Source: Candidatus Nanopelagicus hibericus
GTDB lineage: Bacteria; Actinomycetota; Actinomycetes; Nanopelagicales; Nanopelagicaceae
Direction of reading: 5' to 3'
Assembly (NCBI RefSeq): GCF_002288005.1
Contig: NZ_CP016771.1
Span: forward strand, 434,001 to 498,000
DNA: 64,000 nucleotides
Shown here: in pieces, positions 54,208 to 61,960 of the stretch
How the letters are laid out: each line of letters begins with the position of its first letter
Position numbering within the stretch: position 1 is the stretch's first letter
Position numbers and translations under genes: made by a program
Notes under the pieces: model-generated
Seen by the model: only the letters and a program-made list of their open reading frames with translations
What the model was told of the DNA's origin: nothing
Databases searched by the model: none

Positions 54208-54264
54208 GAGGTAATCCTGCCACGAAATTAGGCTTTGCTAGAACTGTGTGATTCATCGCCACTT

Positions 54265-55746
54265 TCAGTGTGATGAAGCCAACTCAGCGAGGCAAATTAA
54301 TGAGCGCAACGCAACTCCGGTGCCACCAACTGGTGTGTAGCCAAATGCCGTTTTTTCATTGTATGCCGGAAAGGCAATATCTAAATGCAGCCAAGGAGTT
54401 TGTGGATCTATAAACTCTTTTAGAAATAATCCAGCAACTAACATGCCACCCATACGATCGCCAATATTTGCAAGATCTGCAATTGGTGAGTCAAGTGATG
54501 CTCGCAGCTCCTCCGGTAATGGCATGGGCCAAAATGCTTCACCAGAGATCTCAGTTGCCCTTAAAAATTGATTACTAAACTCCTCATTATTTGTCATGAC
54601 CGCCGAGGTTCTACTGCCAAGTGCCACACCTTGCGCACCGGTTAAAGTGGCAACATCAATAATTCCATCCAAGCCGCCAGCCTTTTTGCCAACCTCAGCC
54701 GCTTTGACCAAGGCATCTGCAAGTACCAGTCTTCCTTCAGCATCTGGATTTAATACCTCAACAGTTTTGCCACCATAAATACTGATTACATCACTTGGTC
54801 TAGTTGCAGTGTCACTGACCATATTCTCTGCAAGCGGTGCCCAGCCATCTACGGCAATTGGAAGTTTTAATTGTGCGATGGCAAATATTGCTGCGATTAC
54901 CGCAGCTGCACCTGACATATCAGATTTCATTGCTTCCATACCGGCCGCAGGTTTTAATGCCAAGCCACCAGTGTCAAAAGTAATTCCCTTGCCCACAAAT
55001 GCGTATCGCTTTTTGGCTTTACTTGGTGAGTAGGTAACATGTAAAAGTCGTGGCGGATTTGCCGAGCCTTGGCCAACACCAATAATTCCACCATAGCCAC
55101 CTTTTTTTAGCGCAGCTTCATTTAATATCTCCGCCTTTACGCCATATTTACCAGCAAGTTTTTTCATACGCTGGGAGAAAGAATCTGGGGTTAAATGACT
55201 TGGTGGTGTGTTAATTAGATCTCGAACTAAGAAGGTCTGTTCGGCAATGATCTCCGCTCGTTTTGCTGCCGTTTTTGCTTGTGCAGTATCGGAGAACTTT
55301 GAAAGGATATTTACTAAACCAAGTGGACTCTTCTGCTCTCCTTTGCTGCTACCTAGAAATTCGGTAAAAGTATAGGAACCAAGTGCGGCACCCTCTGCTA
55401 TCGCCGATAATTCAACAACAGATTTATGCGGCAGTGCAAAGGTGGCGGACTTGTTTCCGGATAATGCCCTGGCAGCCGCACCAGCTGCCCGGCGCAGAGT
55501 TTCAGGTGAAAAGTTAGAATCAGATTGGCCAAGGCCTGTAAATACAATTAATTTGTTGCTCTTGCTTGGCAATTTAATTACCTCATCAGCCTTACCAGTT
55601 GCTCCCATTGTTTCTAGGGTCACCAGCAAAGTGGTGGTATCAATTTGGGAGTGGCTAGATAAGATTTGCAGTCGCTTATTTACAGTTACTAATCCAACTA
55701 CTAGCAAATCATTATCTGCTTTGGTGGTTAATTTAACCTTTACCAT
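54265..55746 (-). CDS. pepA: Leucyl aminopeptidase
   Basis: Di-metal M17 aminopeptidase that releases N-terminal residues from peptides. Motifs: KGITFDTGGLALKP, metal residues in MKSDMSGAAAVIAAI, and NPDAEGRLVLADALVKAA. 493 residues. Strong ribosome binding site CAGGAGTG. Neighbour to lpd (58 bases) and divergent from gcvT; this pepA-gcvT neighbourhood also exists in mycobacteria. In some bacteria PepA is also a DNA-binding regulator; nothing here shows that. Confidence 0.94.
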   Translation of the reverse strand: MVKVKLTTKADNDLLVVGLVTVNKRLQILSSHSQIDTTTLLVTLETMGATGKADEVIKLPSKSNKLIVFTGLGQSDSNFSPETLRRAAGAAARALSGNKSATFALPHKSVVELSAIAEGAALGSYTFTEFLGSSKGEQKSPLGLVNILSKFSDTAQAKTAAKRAEIIAEQTFLVRDLINTPPSHLTPDSFSQRMKKLAGKYGVKAEILNEAALKKGGYGGIIGVGQGSANPPRLLHVTYSPSKAKKRYAFVGKGITFDTGGLALKPAAGMEAMKSDMSGAAAVIAAIFAIAQLKLPIAVDGWAPLAENMVSDTATRPSDVISIYGGKTVEVLNPDAEGRLVLADALVKAAEVGKKAGGLDGIIDVATLTGAQGVALGSRTSAVMTNNEEFSNQFLRATEISGEAFWPMPLPEELRASLDSPIADLANIGDRMGGMLVAGLFLKEFIDPQTPWLHLDIAFPAYNEKTAFGYTPVGGTGVALRSLICLAELASSH

Positions 55747-55870
55747 TTCACTCCTGTAATTATGGGGATCTAAAGTTTGCTGCTGATTATGGGGTAAGCC
55801 TAAGGGATACTTTTAAAAGTTGATAATTACAACAAATATCAGCCTTCCAGCATCTTTATTCAGGGGAGTG

Positions 55871-55876
55871 TAGGTT
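55871..55876 (+). promoter_or_regulatory. -10 element TAGGTT of leaderless promoter for gcvT
   Basis: TAGGTT, 6 bases (TAGTCA), then ATG 55883. The 136-base gap after pepA also contains a palindrome ACTTTTAAAAGT at about 55810-55821. No glycine riboswitch is recognisable. Confidence 0.45.
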
Positions 55877-55882
55877 TAGTCA

Positions 55883-56971
55883 ATGAACAATTCACCACTA
55901 GCAGCGCGACATACGCAGGCATCTGCAAAAATGGCAGATTTTGGCGGCTGGTTGATGCCAATTGAGTATGCAGCAACTGGCGTAATTGCGGAGTATCAAG
56001 CGGTTCGAAATAATGTTGGATTATTTGATGTCTCGCACCTGGGAAAGATCTCAGTGATCGGTGTTGGCGCAGTTGAATATTTGAACCAAATGGTCAGTAA
56101 TGATTTAGCAAAAATTCAAGCAGGTCAGGCTCAGTACACACTGCTTTGTAATGAGGATGGTGGAGTAGTCGATGATCTCATTGTTTATCGAAACTCAGAT
56201 GCTGATCTTTTCTTGATTCCTAACGCTGCAAATACAAGTTCAGTCTTTGAGATTCTAAAGGCGCAGGCACCTGCTGCGATTGAGGTAAAGAATTTGCATC
56301 GGCAGTATGGGGTAATTGCGTTACAAGGGCCAAACTCGGTAGCGGCGCTAAAGGAGATTGGTATCGAAAGCAATATGGATTACATGCAGTTTGTAAATAC
56401 TTCAATTGATAATTGCCCAGTTATTTTATGTAGAACTGGATACACCGGAGAGTTAGGCTTTGAAATTATTCCAGCTTGGCAGGATGCGCAAAAGGTTTGG
56501 GATAAATTGATCGCAGTTGTTGAAAAGTTAAATGGTTGTGCATGTGGATTAGGCGCAAGAGATGTTCTGCGTACTGAGATGGGATATCCGCTACACGGCC
56601 ATGAACTCTCACTACAGATTTCACCGGTGCAGGCGGGTGCTAGCTGGGCGGTGGGTTGGAGCAAACCAACATTTAGGGGCAAAAGAGTTCTAACTGAGCA
56701 AAAGGAACAGGGAAGTAAATTGAAATTAAAGGCGATCTTGGCGAAGGATCGTGGCATCCCGCGTAAAGAGATGCAGGTGAAGGATCAATCTGGAAAGGTA
56801 ATTGGTGTAGTTACAAGTGGAACCTTCTCGCCCGCACTAAAGAAGGGAATTGGCCTGGCGTTAATTAACTCCGAGGTCAGTAAGGGCGATCAAGTCCTAA
56901 TCGATATTCGTGGCGCAGATTCACCCTTTGTGGTGGTCTCACTACCGTTTGTGGAATCTAAGGTTCGTTAA
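55883..56971 (+). CDS. gcvT: Glycine cleavage system aminomethyltransferase (T protein)
   Basis: Transfers the aminomethyl carbon from GcvH to tetrahydrofolate, releasing ammonia. Motifs: NSPLAARHTQASAKMADFGGWLMPIEY, GLFDVSHLGKISVIG, GVVDDLIVYR, GYTGELGFEIIPAW, and GLGARDVLRTEMGYPLHGHEL. 362 residues. GcvH and GcvP genes are not adjacent. Lpd from the neighbouring operon serves the same complex. Ends 7 bases from the convergent small membrane protein gene. Confidence 0.95.
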   Translation: MNNSPLAARHTQASAKMADFGGWLMPIEYAATGVIAEYQAVRNNVGLFDVSHLGKISVIGVGAVEYLNQMVSNDLAKIQAGQAQYTLLCNEDGGVVDDLIVYRNSDADLFLIPNAANTSSVFEILKAQAPAAIEVKNLHRQYGVIALQGPNSVAALKEIGIESNMDYMQFVNTSIDNCPVILCRTGYTGELGFEIIPAWQDAQKVWDKLIAVVEKLNGCACGLGARDVLRTEMGYPLHGHELSLQISPVQAGASWAVGWSKPTFRGKRVLTEQKEQGSKLKLKAILAKDRGIPRKEMQVKDQSGKVIGVVTSGTFSPALKKGIGLALINSEVSKGDQVLIDIRGADSPFVVVSLPFVESKVR

Positions 56972-56978
56972 CTAAAGC

Positions 56979-57149
56979 TTAGTAATGTCCACCCCAGTAG
57001 CGCCAGGCATAAGCTGCAATTTCAGTTCCCACGAAAAGAATTGAAAAATGAAGTGCAACTGCCAGGAATTTAGAGAGCAGCGATTTAACTTTCGAGGTAG
57101 TACTTACCTCAACAATAATCGGTGCGTTCGCAACTGTGTTAGTGAACAT
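56979..57149 (-). CDS. Small single-pass membrane protein in the B12-riboswitch operon
   Basis: 56-residue protein. Translated start MFTNTVANAPIIVEVSTTSK, then one hydrophobic helix (FLAVALHFSILFVGTEIAAYAW) and a short tail ending RYWGGHY with a terminal His. The gene starts 8 bases after the DUF4430 stop with a GGGAAT ribosome binding site, so both are on one transcript controlled by the cobalamin riboswitch. It resembles small cobalt-transport subunits (CbtB) in size and setting only; it lacks their His-rich C-terminal motif. No function can be assigned. Confidence 0.7.
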   Translation of the reverse strand: MFTNTVANAPIIVEVSTTSKVKSLLSKFLAVALHFSILFVGTEIAAYAWRYWGGHY

Positions 57150-57157
57150 AAATTCCC

Positions 57158-57685
57158 CTACTCCGGAAACTTAACATTACCATTATCAGCAAAGACAAAG
57201 GCAAGTGAATCACCAGGCTTTAATGCCAGATCTGCAACGCCAACTTGAGCCCACGCCCACTTCGCATTTAAATCAGCTGGATTTGGTACCGGCTGCTTAC
57301 GTTTTTCCAGCACCGCCCAGTAGGCAAACTCAGCTGGCATATCCTTACAGGTTTCAATGTAATCCTCATGGCCCTTAATGCCGATTGGCTCATTTGGCTT
57401 AGGTAAATTATTAATTCGACAAACTATATTGTTGCCGTATTTATCAGTTCCCTCTAATTTGAAGTTGGCGCTGTTCATTAAATCCAGCGCAGTTACCGCA
57501 CCATCTGCAGTAAGGCACTTCTCATAAGGCGCACTTTGTGGATCTAAAACTCCGTAATCAATAAGTACTGTGACGCAGTTTTTGTTTGATTGCGCTGAGT
57601 AGAAGGAGATGCCCCCAATAATCAGGGCTGCTACCAGTGTTGCCGGAAGAAACTTCTTCCCATTATTTACGATGTTACTTAACAT
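57158..57685 (-). CDS. DUF4430 (transcobalamin-like) membrane-anchored exported protein
   Basis: 175 residues. Positions 10-30 form a signal peptide or membrane anchor (FLPATLVAALIIGGISFYSA); the rest is a DUF4430 domain, the fold of the beta domain of animal transcobalamin and intrinsic factor. Domain features: CVTVLIDYGVLD, DGAVTALDLMNSANFKLE, YWAVLEKRKQ, and WAWAQVGVADLALKPGDSLAFVF. Four cysteines (37, 57, 89, 113) could form disulfides. Directly downstream of a cobalamin riboswitch, so probably a B12- or cobamide-binding surface protein for uptake. That role is inference. Confidence 0.8.
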   Translation of the reverse strand: MLSNIVNNGKKFLPATLVAALIIGGISFYSAQSNKNCVTVLIDYGVLDPQSAPYEKCLTADGAVTALDLMNSANFKLEGTDKYGNNIVCRINNLPKPNEPIGIKGHEDYIETCKDMPAEFAYWAVLEKRKQPVPNPADLNAKWAWAQVGVADLALKPGDSLAFVFADNGNVKFPE

Positions 57686-57872
57686 GTGTTGCCTCTCAAG
57701 TAGAGAGTTTCACGTAAGCGAAAAAACTCAACTAGGTGAGATTTCCCGCCCCGCAATCCTCGACGGGTGGTTAATAAATCAAATGTGTTGGGTAATCCGA
57801 CTTGAAATACTAGATTTCTCACGGTTGCGGGACAGCGTCGGAGTTGCACCGACTTCCCCCAGTCACACTTTT
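57686..57872 (-). promoter_or_regulatory. Cobalamin (AdoCbl-type) riboswitch with ribosome-binding-site sequestering hairpin
   Basis: Minus strand. The aptamer core (about 57872-57781) has the diagnostic GGGAAGTCGGTGCAACTCCG, ACGCTGTCCCGCAACCGTGA and AAGTCGGATTACCC blocks, and its ends can pair (AAAGTGT with ACACATTT, one bulge). Downstream, just before the ATG at 57685, CTCTC pairs with GAGAG around a 5-base loop, covering the ribosome binding site (AGAGG), so repression is probably translational. TAATAT at 57882-57887 is a possible -10 for the transcript. It controls the DUF4430 gene and the small membrane protein. Confidence 0.92.
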
Positions 57873-57964
57873 TAAACTTCAATATTAAGTTGTAGGCGGA
57901 TTCTGCTTACTTTTCTTTATTTGCGCAACTCACCACGCCAATTGCCGAAGTTGGCTGGGGCGGT

Positions 57965-57970
57965 TAAGGT
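57965..57970 (+). promoter_or_regulatory. -10 element TAAGGT of leaderless promoter for the aldo/keto reductase gene
   Basis: TAAGGT, 6 bases (TGGTAA), then ATG 57977. Lies about 90 bases from the riboswitch start, divergent. Confidence 0.45.
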
Positions 57971-57976
57971 TGGTAA

Positions 57977-58978
57977 ATGGAGTACAGGCGCCTTGGCAGT
58001 ACTGGAATGTATGTTTCAGAGATTACTTATGGAAACTGGATAACCCACGGCTCACAAGTTGAGGCTGAAGCTGCCAATAAATGCGTCAGGGCTGCTCTTG
58101 AGCTAGGCATTACTACCTTAGACACCGCCGATGTTTATGCAGGCACCAGGGCTGAGAGTGTTTTAGGAAAAGCATTAAAAGGTGTCAAGCGTGAGTCATA
58201 TGAGTTATTCACTAAAGTTTATTGGCCAACTGGTACCGGCAAGAATGATCGTGGACTTTCTCGCAAACATATTATGGAGTCTTGCAACGCATCCCTTAAG
58301 CGATTAAAAACTGATTATGTTGATCTCTATCAAGCTCATCGCTTTGATTTTGAAACTCCACTTGAGGAAACCTTAGGCGCATTTGATGACCTGATTAGAA
58401 GTGGAAAGGTTTTATACATTGGCTTCTCAGAGTGGAATGCCGAGCAAATTGCCCAAGCCTTAAAGATTCAGGATGAAAAGGGGTATTACCGATTTATCTC
58501 CAGCCAACCCCAGTACTCGATGCTTTGGCGGGTGATTGAATCCCAGGTTGTGCCACTTTCTGAAAAAGAGGGAATAGGTCAAATAGTTTGGTCTCCGATT
58601 GCTCAAGGTGTCTTAACTGGAAAGTATCTGCCAGGTAAAAAAGCACCGGCTGGATCTCGCGCAACCGATAAAAAAGGTGGTGCAAATATGATCTCTGGCT
58701 TTATGAAAGATGAGATTTTAGAGAAGGTACAAAAGTTAATTCCTATCGCAGCTAAGGTTGATTTAAGCCCAGCTCAACTGGCAATTGCTTGGGTTCTTCA
58801 AAATCCAAATGTATCTAGTGCAATTATTGGAGCAACTAAACCTTCTCAAATTAAAGAGAATGTGAAGGCATCGGGCGTTAAATTAGATAAATCCATAATG
58901 GATGAAATTGATGGCGTATTAACGGGTGTGGTTACTACTGATCCAAGTAAGACAGTTAGCCCTAAGCCAAGAGCCTAG
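57977..58978 (+). CDS. Aldo/keto reductase (Kv-beta-like)
   Basis: NADPH-dependent reductase of the AKR superfamily, 333 residues. Motifs: MEYRRLGSTGMYVSEITYGNW, catalytic Asp/Tyr in LDTADVYAGTRAESVLGKAL, Lys in ELFTKVYWP, His in DLYQAHRFD, and SSAIIGATKPSQIKENVKAS. Closest in pattern to AKR6/AKR-like voltage-gated channel beta-subunit proteins of bacteria. Physiological substrate unknown. Leaderless TAAGGT promoter at 57965; divergent from the B12-riboswitch operon. Confidence 0.88.
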   Translation: MEYRRLGSTGMYVSEITYGNWITHGSQVEAEAANKCVRAALELGITTLDTADVYAGTRAESVLGKALKGVKRESYELFTKVYWPTGTGKNDRGLSRKHIMESCNASLKRLKTDYVDLYQAHRFDFETPLEETLGAFDDLIRSGKVLYIGFSEWNAEQIAQALKIQDEKGYYRFISSQPQYSMLWRVIESQVVPLSEKEGIGQIVWSPIAQGVLTGKYLPGKKAPAGSRATDKKGGANMISGFMKDEILEKVQKLIPIAAKVDLSPAQLAIAWVLQNPNVSSAIIGATKPSQIKENVKASGVKLDKSIMDEIDGVLTGVVTTDPSKTVSPKPRA

Positions 58979-59040
58979 CCAGAACCGGGAGTACCTCTGA
59001 AATTAGTGGAATCTCTCTTGTATTTGCCTTTAGTCAGGCG

Positions 59041-59046
59041 TAGATT
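59041..59046 (+). promoter_or_regulatory. -10 element TAGATT of leaderless promoter
   Basis: TAGATT, 6 bases (GGTGGC), then ATG 59053 of the secreted BNR-like protein gene. Confidence 0.45.
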
Positions 59047-59052
59047 GGTGGC

Positions 59053-60192
59053 ATGCTTTTAATTAAGCGAAGTAAATGGCTAACCCTTTCGTTGGTAATT
59101 GTATTAACTTCACTCTCTGTTCCTACTGCGGCCGCTGATCCATCAGATCAATTTCCATCTGGCCCATACAACGCAACATTAATTTCAGACAAAATTCTTT
59201 ATCCAAGTCTTTTTGGAGTATCAGCCGGACTTCCAGTTGCGGATGTATCGGGTGTGCAATTGAGCAACGGCACTATCAGGGCGTATGTATTTGCCCAAAA
59301 TCAGGGAATTGTGATTGCAGAATCAACAGATGGAAAAATCTTTACCAAAGTGGGAAATGCATTTGGTGGTGATAAAGGTCAAGGTATGCCTCGGGTCGTC
59401 AAATTAAGTGATGGCAAATTCAGAATGTATAACATGTCTTCTGGCGGGATTTCGTGTTCAATTTCATCAGATGGTTTGAACTTTACCGTTGAGAAAGCGG
59501 ATTGTATTTCAAGCTCTCCATATGCTGGAGCTTCAAATGGGCTAACTGGTGCTGGCATTGTTAAATTGGCAAATGGAACTTATCGAGCCTATTTCTCAGA
59601 TATGGTTAAAGCTGGAACTGGTCCTGACCCACATCAGGTTTACTCCGCTACATCTACCGATGGCTTAACTTGGAGTGCAGATTCGGGCATACGAGTCGGC
59701 CCTGGTACAACTTCAATTACTCGAAGCGCCGAGCATCCAGCCGCAGTTGTGCATGCCGATGGTTCAGTTACTTTATTTTATTTTGATAATGAAGCGCGCC
59801 CAGGAAAAGATTCTTCTGGCAGGCAAAATATGGCAATGGGTCAAATGGGACTTTGGTATTCAACCAGTACTGACGGTGGCCTAACTTTTTCAACTGAAAA
59901 TAAAATAAATTTTCCAGCGCCGTTATCTAATAGTTTTGGAAACGATCCTGATGTTTTTCTTGATAAAGATGGATCAATGATTTTATGGGCTGGCGGATTT
60001 GAAAATTCATTGGGTGGGTATATCGGAGCGGTTAAGTTAACTAAAGGCTCTGCTAGTTCGGCCGCAAGCACAGCTCCAAAACCTGCGCCTAAGAATTCAA
60101 AAAATGTAAAATTCACCTGTATAAAAGGTAAGCAGAAAGTCACTAAAACCGGGGTACCCGTTTGCCCAACTGGTTGGAAATTACTTAAGTAA
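59053..60192 (+). CDS. Secreted BNR/sialidase-like beta-propeller protein with C-terminal two-cysteine tag
   Basis: 379 residues. Signal peptide at 1-27 (LTLSLVIVLTSLSVPTAAA). The body has repeated Asp-box (BNR) motifs of the type S-x-D-G-x-x-W/F (AESTDGKIF, SSDGLNFTVE, STDGLTWSAD, STDGGLTFSTE), typical of sialidase/glycosidase-like six-bladed propellers. After a Ser/Ala/Pro/Lys linker, the end reads KFTCIKGKQKVTKTGVPVCPTGWKLLK, a two-cysteine basic motif. Catalytic residues for a glycosidase are not obvious. Likely cell-surface or extracellular; role unknown. Confidence 0.78.
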   Translation: MLLIKRSKWLTLSLVIVLTSLSVPTAAADPSDQFPSGPYNATLISDKILYPSLFGVSAGLPVADVSGVQLSNGTIRAYVFAQNQGIVIAESTDGKIFTKVGNAFGGDKGQGMPRVVKLSDGKFRMYNMSSGGISCSISSDGLNFTVEKADCISSSPYAGASNGLTGAGIVKLANGTYRAYFSDMVKAGTGPDPHQVYSATSTDGLTWSADSGIRVGPGTTSITRSAEHPAAVVHADGSVTLFYFDNEARPGKDSSGRQNMAMGQMGLWYSTSTDGGLTFSTENKINFPAPLSNSFGNDPDVFLDKDGSMILWAGGFENSLGGYIGAVKLTKGSASSAASTAPKPAPKNSKNVKFTCIKGKQKVTKTGVPVCPTGWKLLK

Positions 60193-60718
60193 TTATTTTT
60201 CGATTTCGCTTTTGAATTACGGTTTGTGGCGCTGGTGCCCGTAATCTGCGTAGTTGAGTAGCCCGCATCCAGCCATACATTCCAATACCTCTGGTTGGCT
60301 CACTCGGAAACTTCTCTTTAACCATTTTCTTGATGCGTCTGGATAACAAAATTCCATCCAAGGTTATAAAAATCATGGATGAGTACATAACTGCAACCGC
60401 AGCTAGTTGAACCGCTGGAATTGGAATGATGGTCAAAATTAATACCACCATGATGATAATTAAGAAGTACTCGGTAACTGATTTTCGCTCATCAACATAA
60501 TTTCTAACAAATCTTCTTGCCTCACCGCGATCTCTAATTGGCAGTGCACTTTCTTCTCCGCGCATATATGCCGCTCTTGCTTCTAGGCGACGTTGGCGGG
60601 TTTGCTCTTTTAAAACTTTTTTTGTTGCTTTACTGGCATTTGGTGAAAGTGGGGAAAGCTTTAATTTAGCTTCGCTCTCTTTACGCTTTGGTGTTGGCTT
60701 GCCTTTTTTTTCGCTCAT
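60185..60718 (-). CDS. DUF3043 membrane protein
   Basis: Actinobacterial protein of unknown function, 177 residues. Basic Lys-rich N-terminus (KKGKPTPKRKESEAKLK), the conserved LIRDRGEARRFVRNYVDER-like block (here LPIRDRGEARRFVRNYVD), two hydrophobic helices (FLIIIMVVLILTIIPIPA and LAAVAVMYSSMIFITLDGILL), and C-terminal YGWMRATQLRRLRAP. Four bases downstream of nadA, so the same transcript; this adjacency occurs in other actinobacteria. Overlaps the convergent secreted-protein gene by 8 bases. Confidence 0.85.
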   Translation of the reverse strand: MSEKKGKPTPKRKESEAKLKLSPLSPNASKATKKVLKEQTRQRRLEARAAYMRGEESALPIRDRGEARRFVRNYVDERKSVTEYFLIIIMVVLILTIIPIPAVQLAAVAVMYSSMIFITLDGILLSRRIKKMVKEKFPSEPTRGIGMYGWMRATQLRRLRAPAPQTVIQKRNRKIIT

Positions 60719-60722
60719 GAGA

Positions 60723-61865
60723 TTAAGGTAGGGCTAACATTTGGTCTAATGCAACTTTTGCATACTTTGCAATATCAGGCTTAACCTTTATCTGATTTAC
60801 CAACTGCCCACCCACCAGTGATTCCATCGCCCAAACTAGATGCGGCAGATCGATTCGATTCATGGTGGAGCAGTAGCACAGGGTCTTATCTAAGAAGACC
60901 ACCTCTTTATCGGGGTTCTCATTAGCCAACCTTTGCACCAGATTTAGCTCTGTTCCCACCGCCCACTTGGAGCCAGCAGCAGACTCTTTGACGGTTTTAA
61001 TAATCATCTCAGTACTTCCCACCACATCAGCATTTGAAACCACATCATGCTGGCACTCAGGATGGACTAGGACCTTAACGCCGGGGATTTTTTGGCGAAC
61101 ATCCGCAATATTTTGCAAAGAGAAGCGACCATGGACTGAACAATGTCCTCGCCATAAGATTACTTTGGAATTTTTAATTTGATCATCGGTTAATCCACCA
61201 TTTGGTTTCCATGGATTGTATAAAACACAATCTGACAGTTTTAGTCCAAGTGATAGGACCGCAGTGTTTCTTCCTAGATGTTGGTCAGGAAGAAACAGTA
61301 CTTTTTCACCCTTTTCAAACGCCCATTTCATCGCCCTGGCGGCATTAGATGAGGTGCAAACCGCGCCATTATTTTTGCCAGTAAAAGCTTTGATTGCTGC
61401 GGAGGAGTTCATGTAGGTAATTGGAATTGTTTTTCCAGCGACGCCAATTTTATTTAACACCTGCCAACAATCCGCTACTTGGGAGGCGGTTGCCATATCT
61501 GCCATCGAACAACCCGCTGCCAAATCTGGCAGAATAACTTTTTGATTATCAGCGGTTAATATGTCCGCACTCTCAGCCATAAAGTGCACACCACAGAAAA
61601 ATATAAACTCCGCTTGCTTGTTCTCTGCAGCCGCCTGAGCCAATTTAAATGAATCACCACGAATATCGGCAAAAGCGATTACCTCATCGCGTTGATAATG
61701 ATGTCCTAACACCATCGCCTTGCTACCCAAGGCCTTCTTTGCAGCCATCGCCCGATCAACTAATGATTTGTCACTGGCAGCAGGAAGTTGCCCCTCACAG
61801 GAGACGCCCCGCTCACTATTTGGATCCGCGGCGGCTCCCAGCACCATTAATTCGGTTATTCCCAT
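60723..61865 (-). CDS. nadA: Quinolinate synthase A
   Basis: [4Fe-4S] enzyme condensing iminoaspartate and dihydroxyacetone phosphate to quinolinate, second step of NAD synthesis. Cluster cysteines fit AAGCSMADM, RGHCSVHGRF and LCYCSTMNRIDLPHLVW; substrate motifs GHHYQRDEVI, ITYMNSSAAIKAF and HPECQHDVV are present. 380 residues. Leaderless-type start: TACACT (61873-61878) then 7 bases then ATG 61865. The usual partners nadB and nadC are not adjacent. Followed by DUF3043 in the same operon. Confidence 0.95.
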   Translation of the reverse strand: MGITELMVLGAAADPNSERGVSCEGQLPAASDKSLVDRAMAAKKALGSKAMVLGHHYQRDEVIAFADIRGDSFKLAQAAAENKQAEFIFFCGVHFMAESADILTADNQKVILPDLAAGCSMADMATASQVADCWQVLNKIGVAGKTIPITYMNSSAAIKAFTGKNNGAVCTSSNAARAMKWAFEKGEKVLFLPDQHLGRNTAVLSLGLKLSDCVLYNPWKPNGGLTDDQIKNSKVILWRGHCSVHGRFSLQNIADVRQKIPGVKVLVHPECQHDVVSNADVVGSTEMIIKTVKESAAGSKWAVGTELNLVQRLANENPDKEVVFLDKTLCYCSTMNRIDLPHLVWAMESLVGGQLVNQIKVKPDIAKYAKVALDQMLALP

Positions 61866-61872
61866 ATTGATA

Positions 61873-61878
61873 AGTGTA
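61873..61878 (-). promoter_or_regulatory. -10 element TACACT upstream of nadA
   Basis: TACACT on the minus strand, 7 bases (TATCAAT), then ATG 61865. No convincing NiaR or NrtR operator was found beside it. Confidence 0.4.
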
Positions 61879-61960
61879 AACGCTCACAGGTTTTGGAGGC
61901 GAAATTTTCTGCTAGAGCGAGTAATCTATGAGCCTAAAGAAGTATTGGAGATAGGTGAGT

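Noticed and set aside
55747-55882. Possible glycine riboswitch upstream of gcvT
   Set aside because: The 136-base gap has no tandem aptamer signature; only a promoter-like hexamer and a short ACTTTTAAAAGT palindrome.
56979-57149. Naming the 56-residue protein CbtB
   Set aside because: Size and riboswitch setting fit, but the C-terminal histidine-rich motif that defines CbtB is missing.
57158-57875. Plus-strand open frames across the riboswitch and DUF4430 gene (57609-57875, 57679-57882 and similar)
   Set aside because: They are shadows of the riboswitch and DUF4430 gene on the opposite strand, without recognisable protein features.
61866-61895. NiaR/NrtR operator upstream of nadA
   Set aside because: GTGAGCGTTTACAC is not a good inverted repeat and matches the known consensus only at a few bases.
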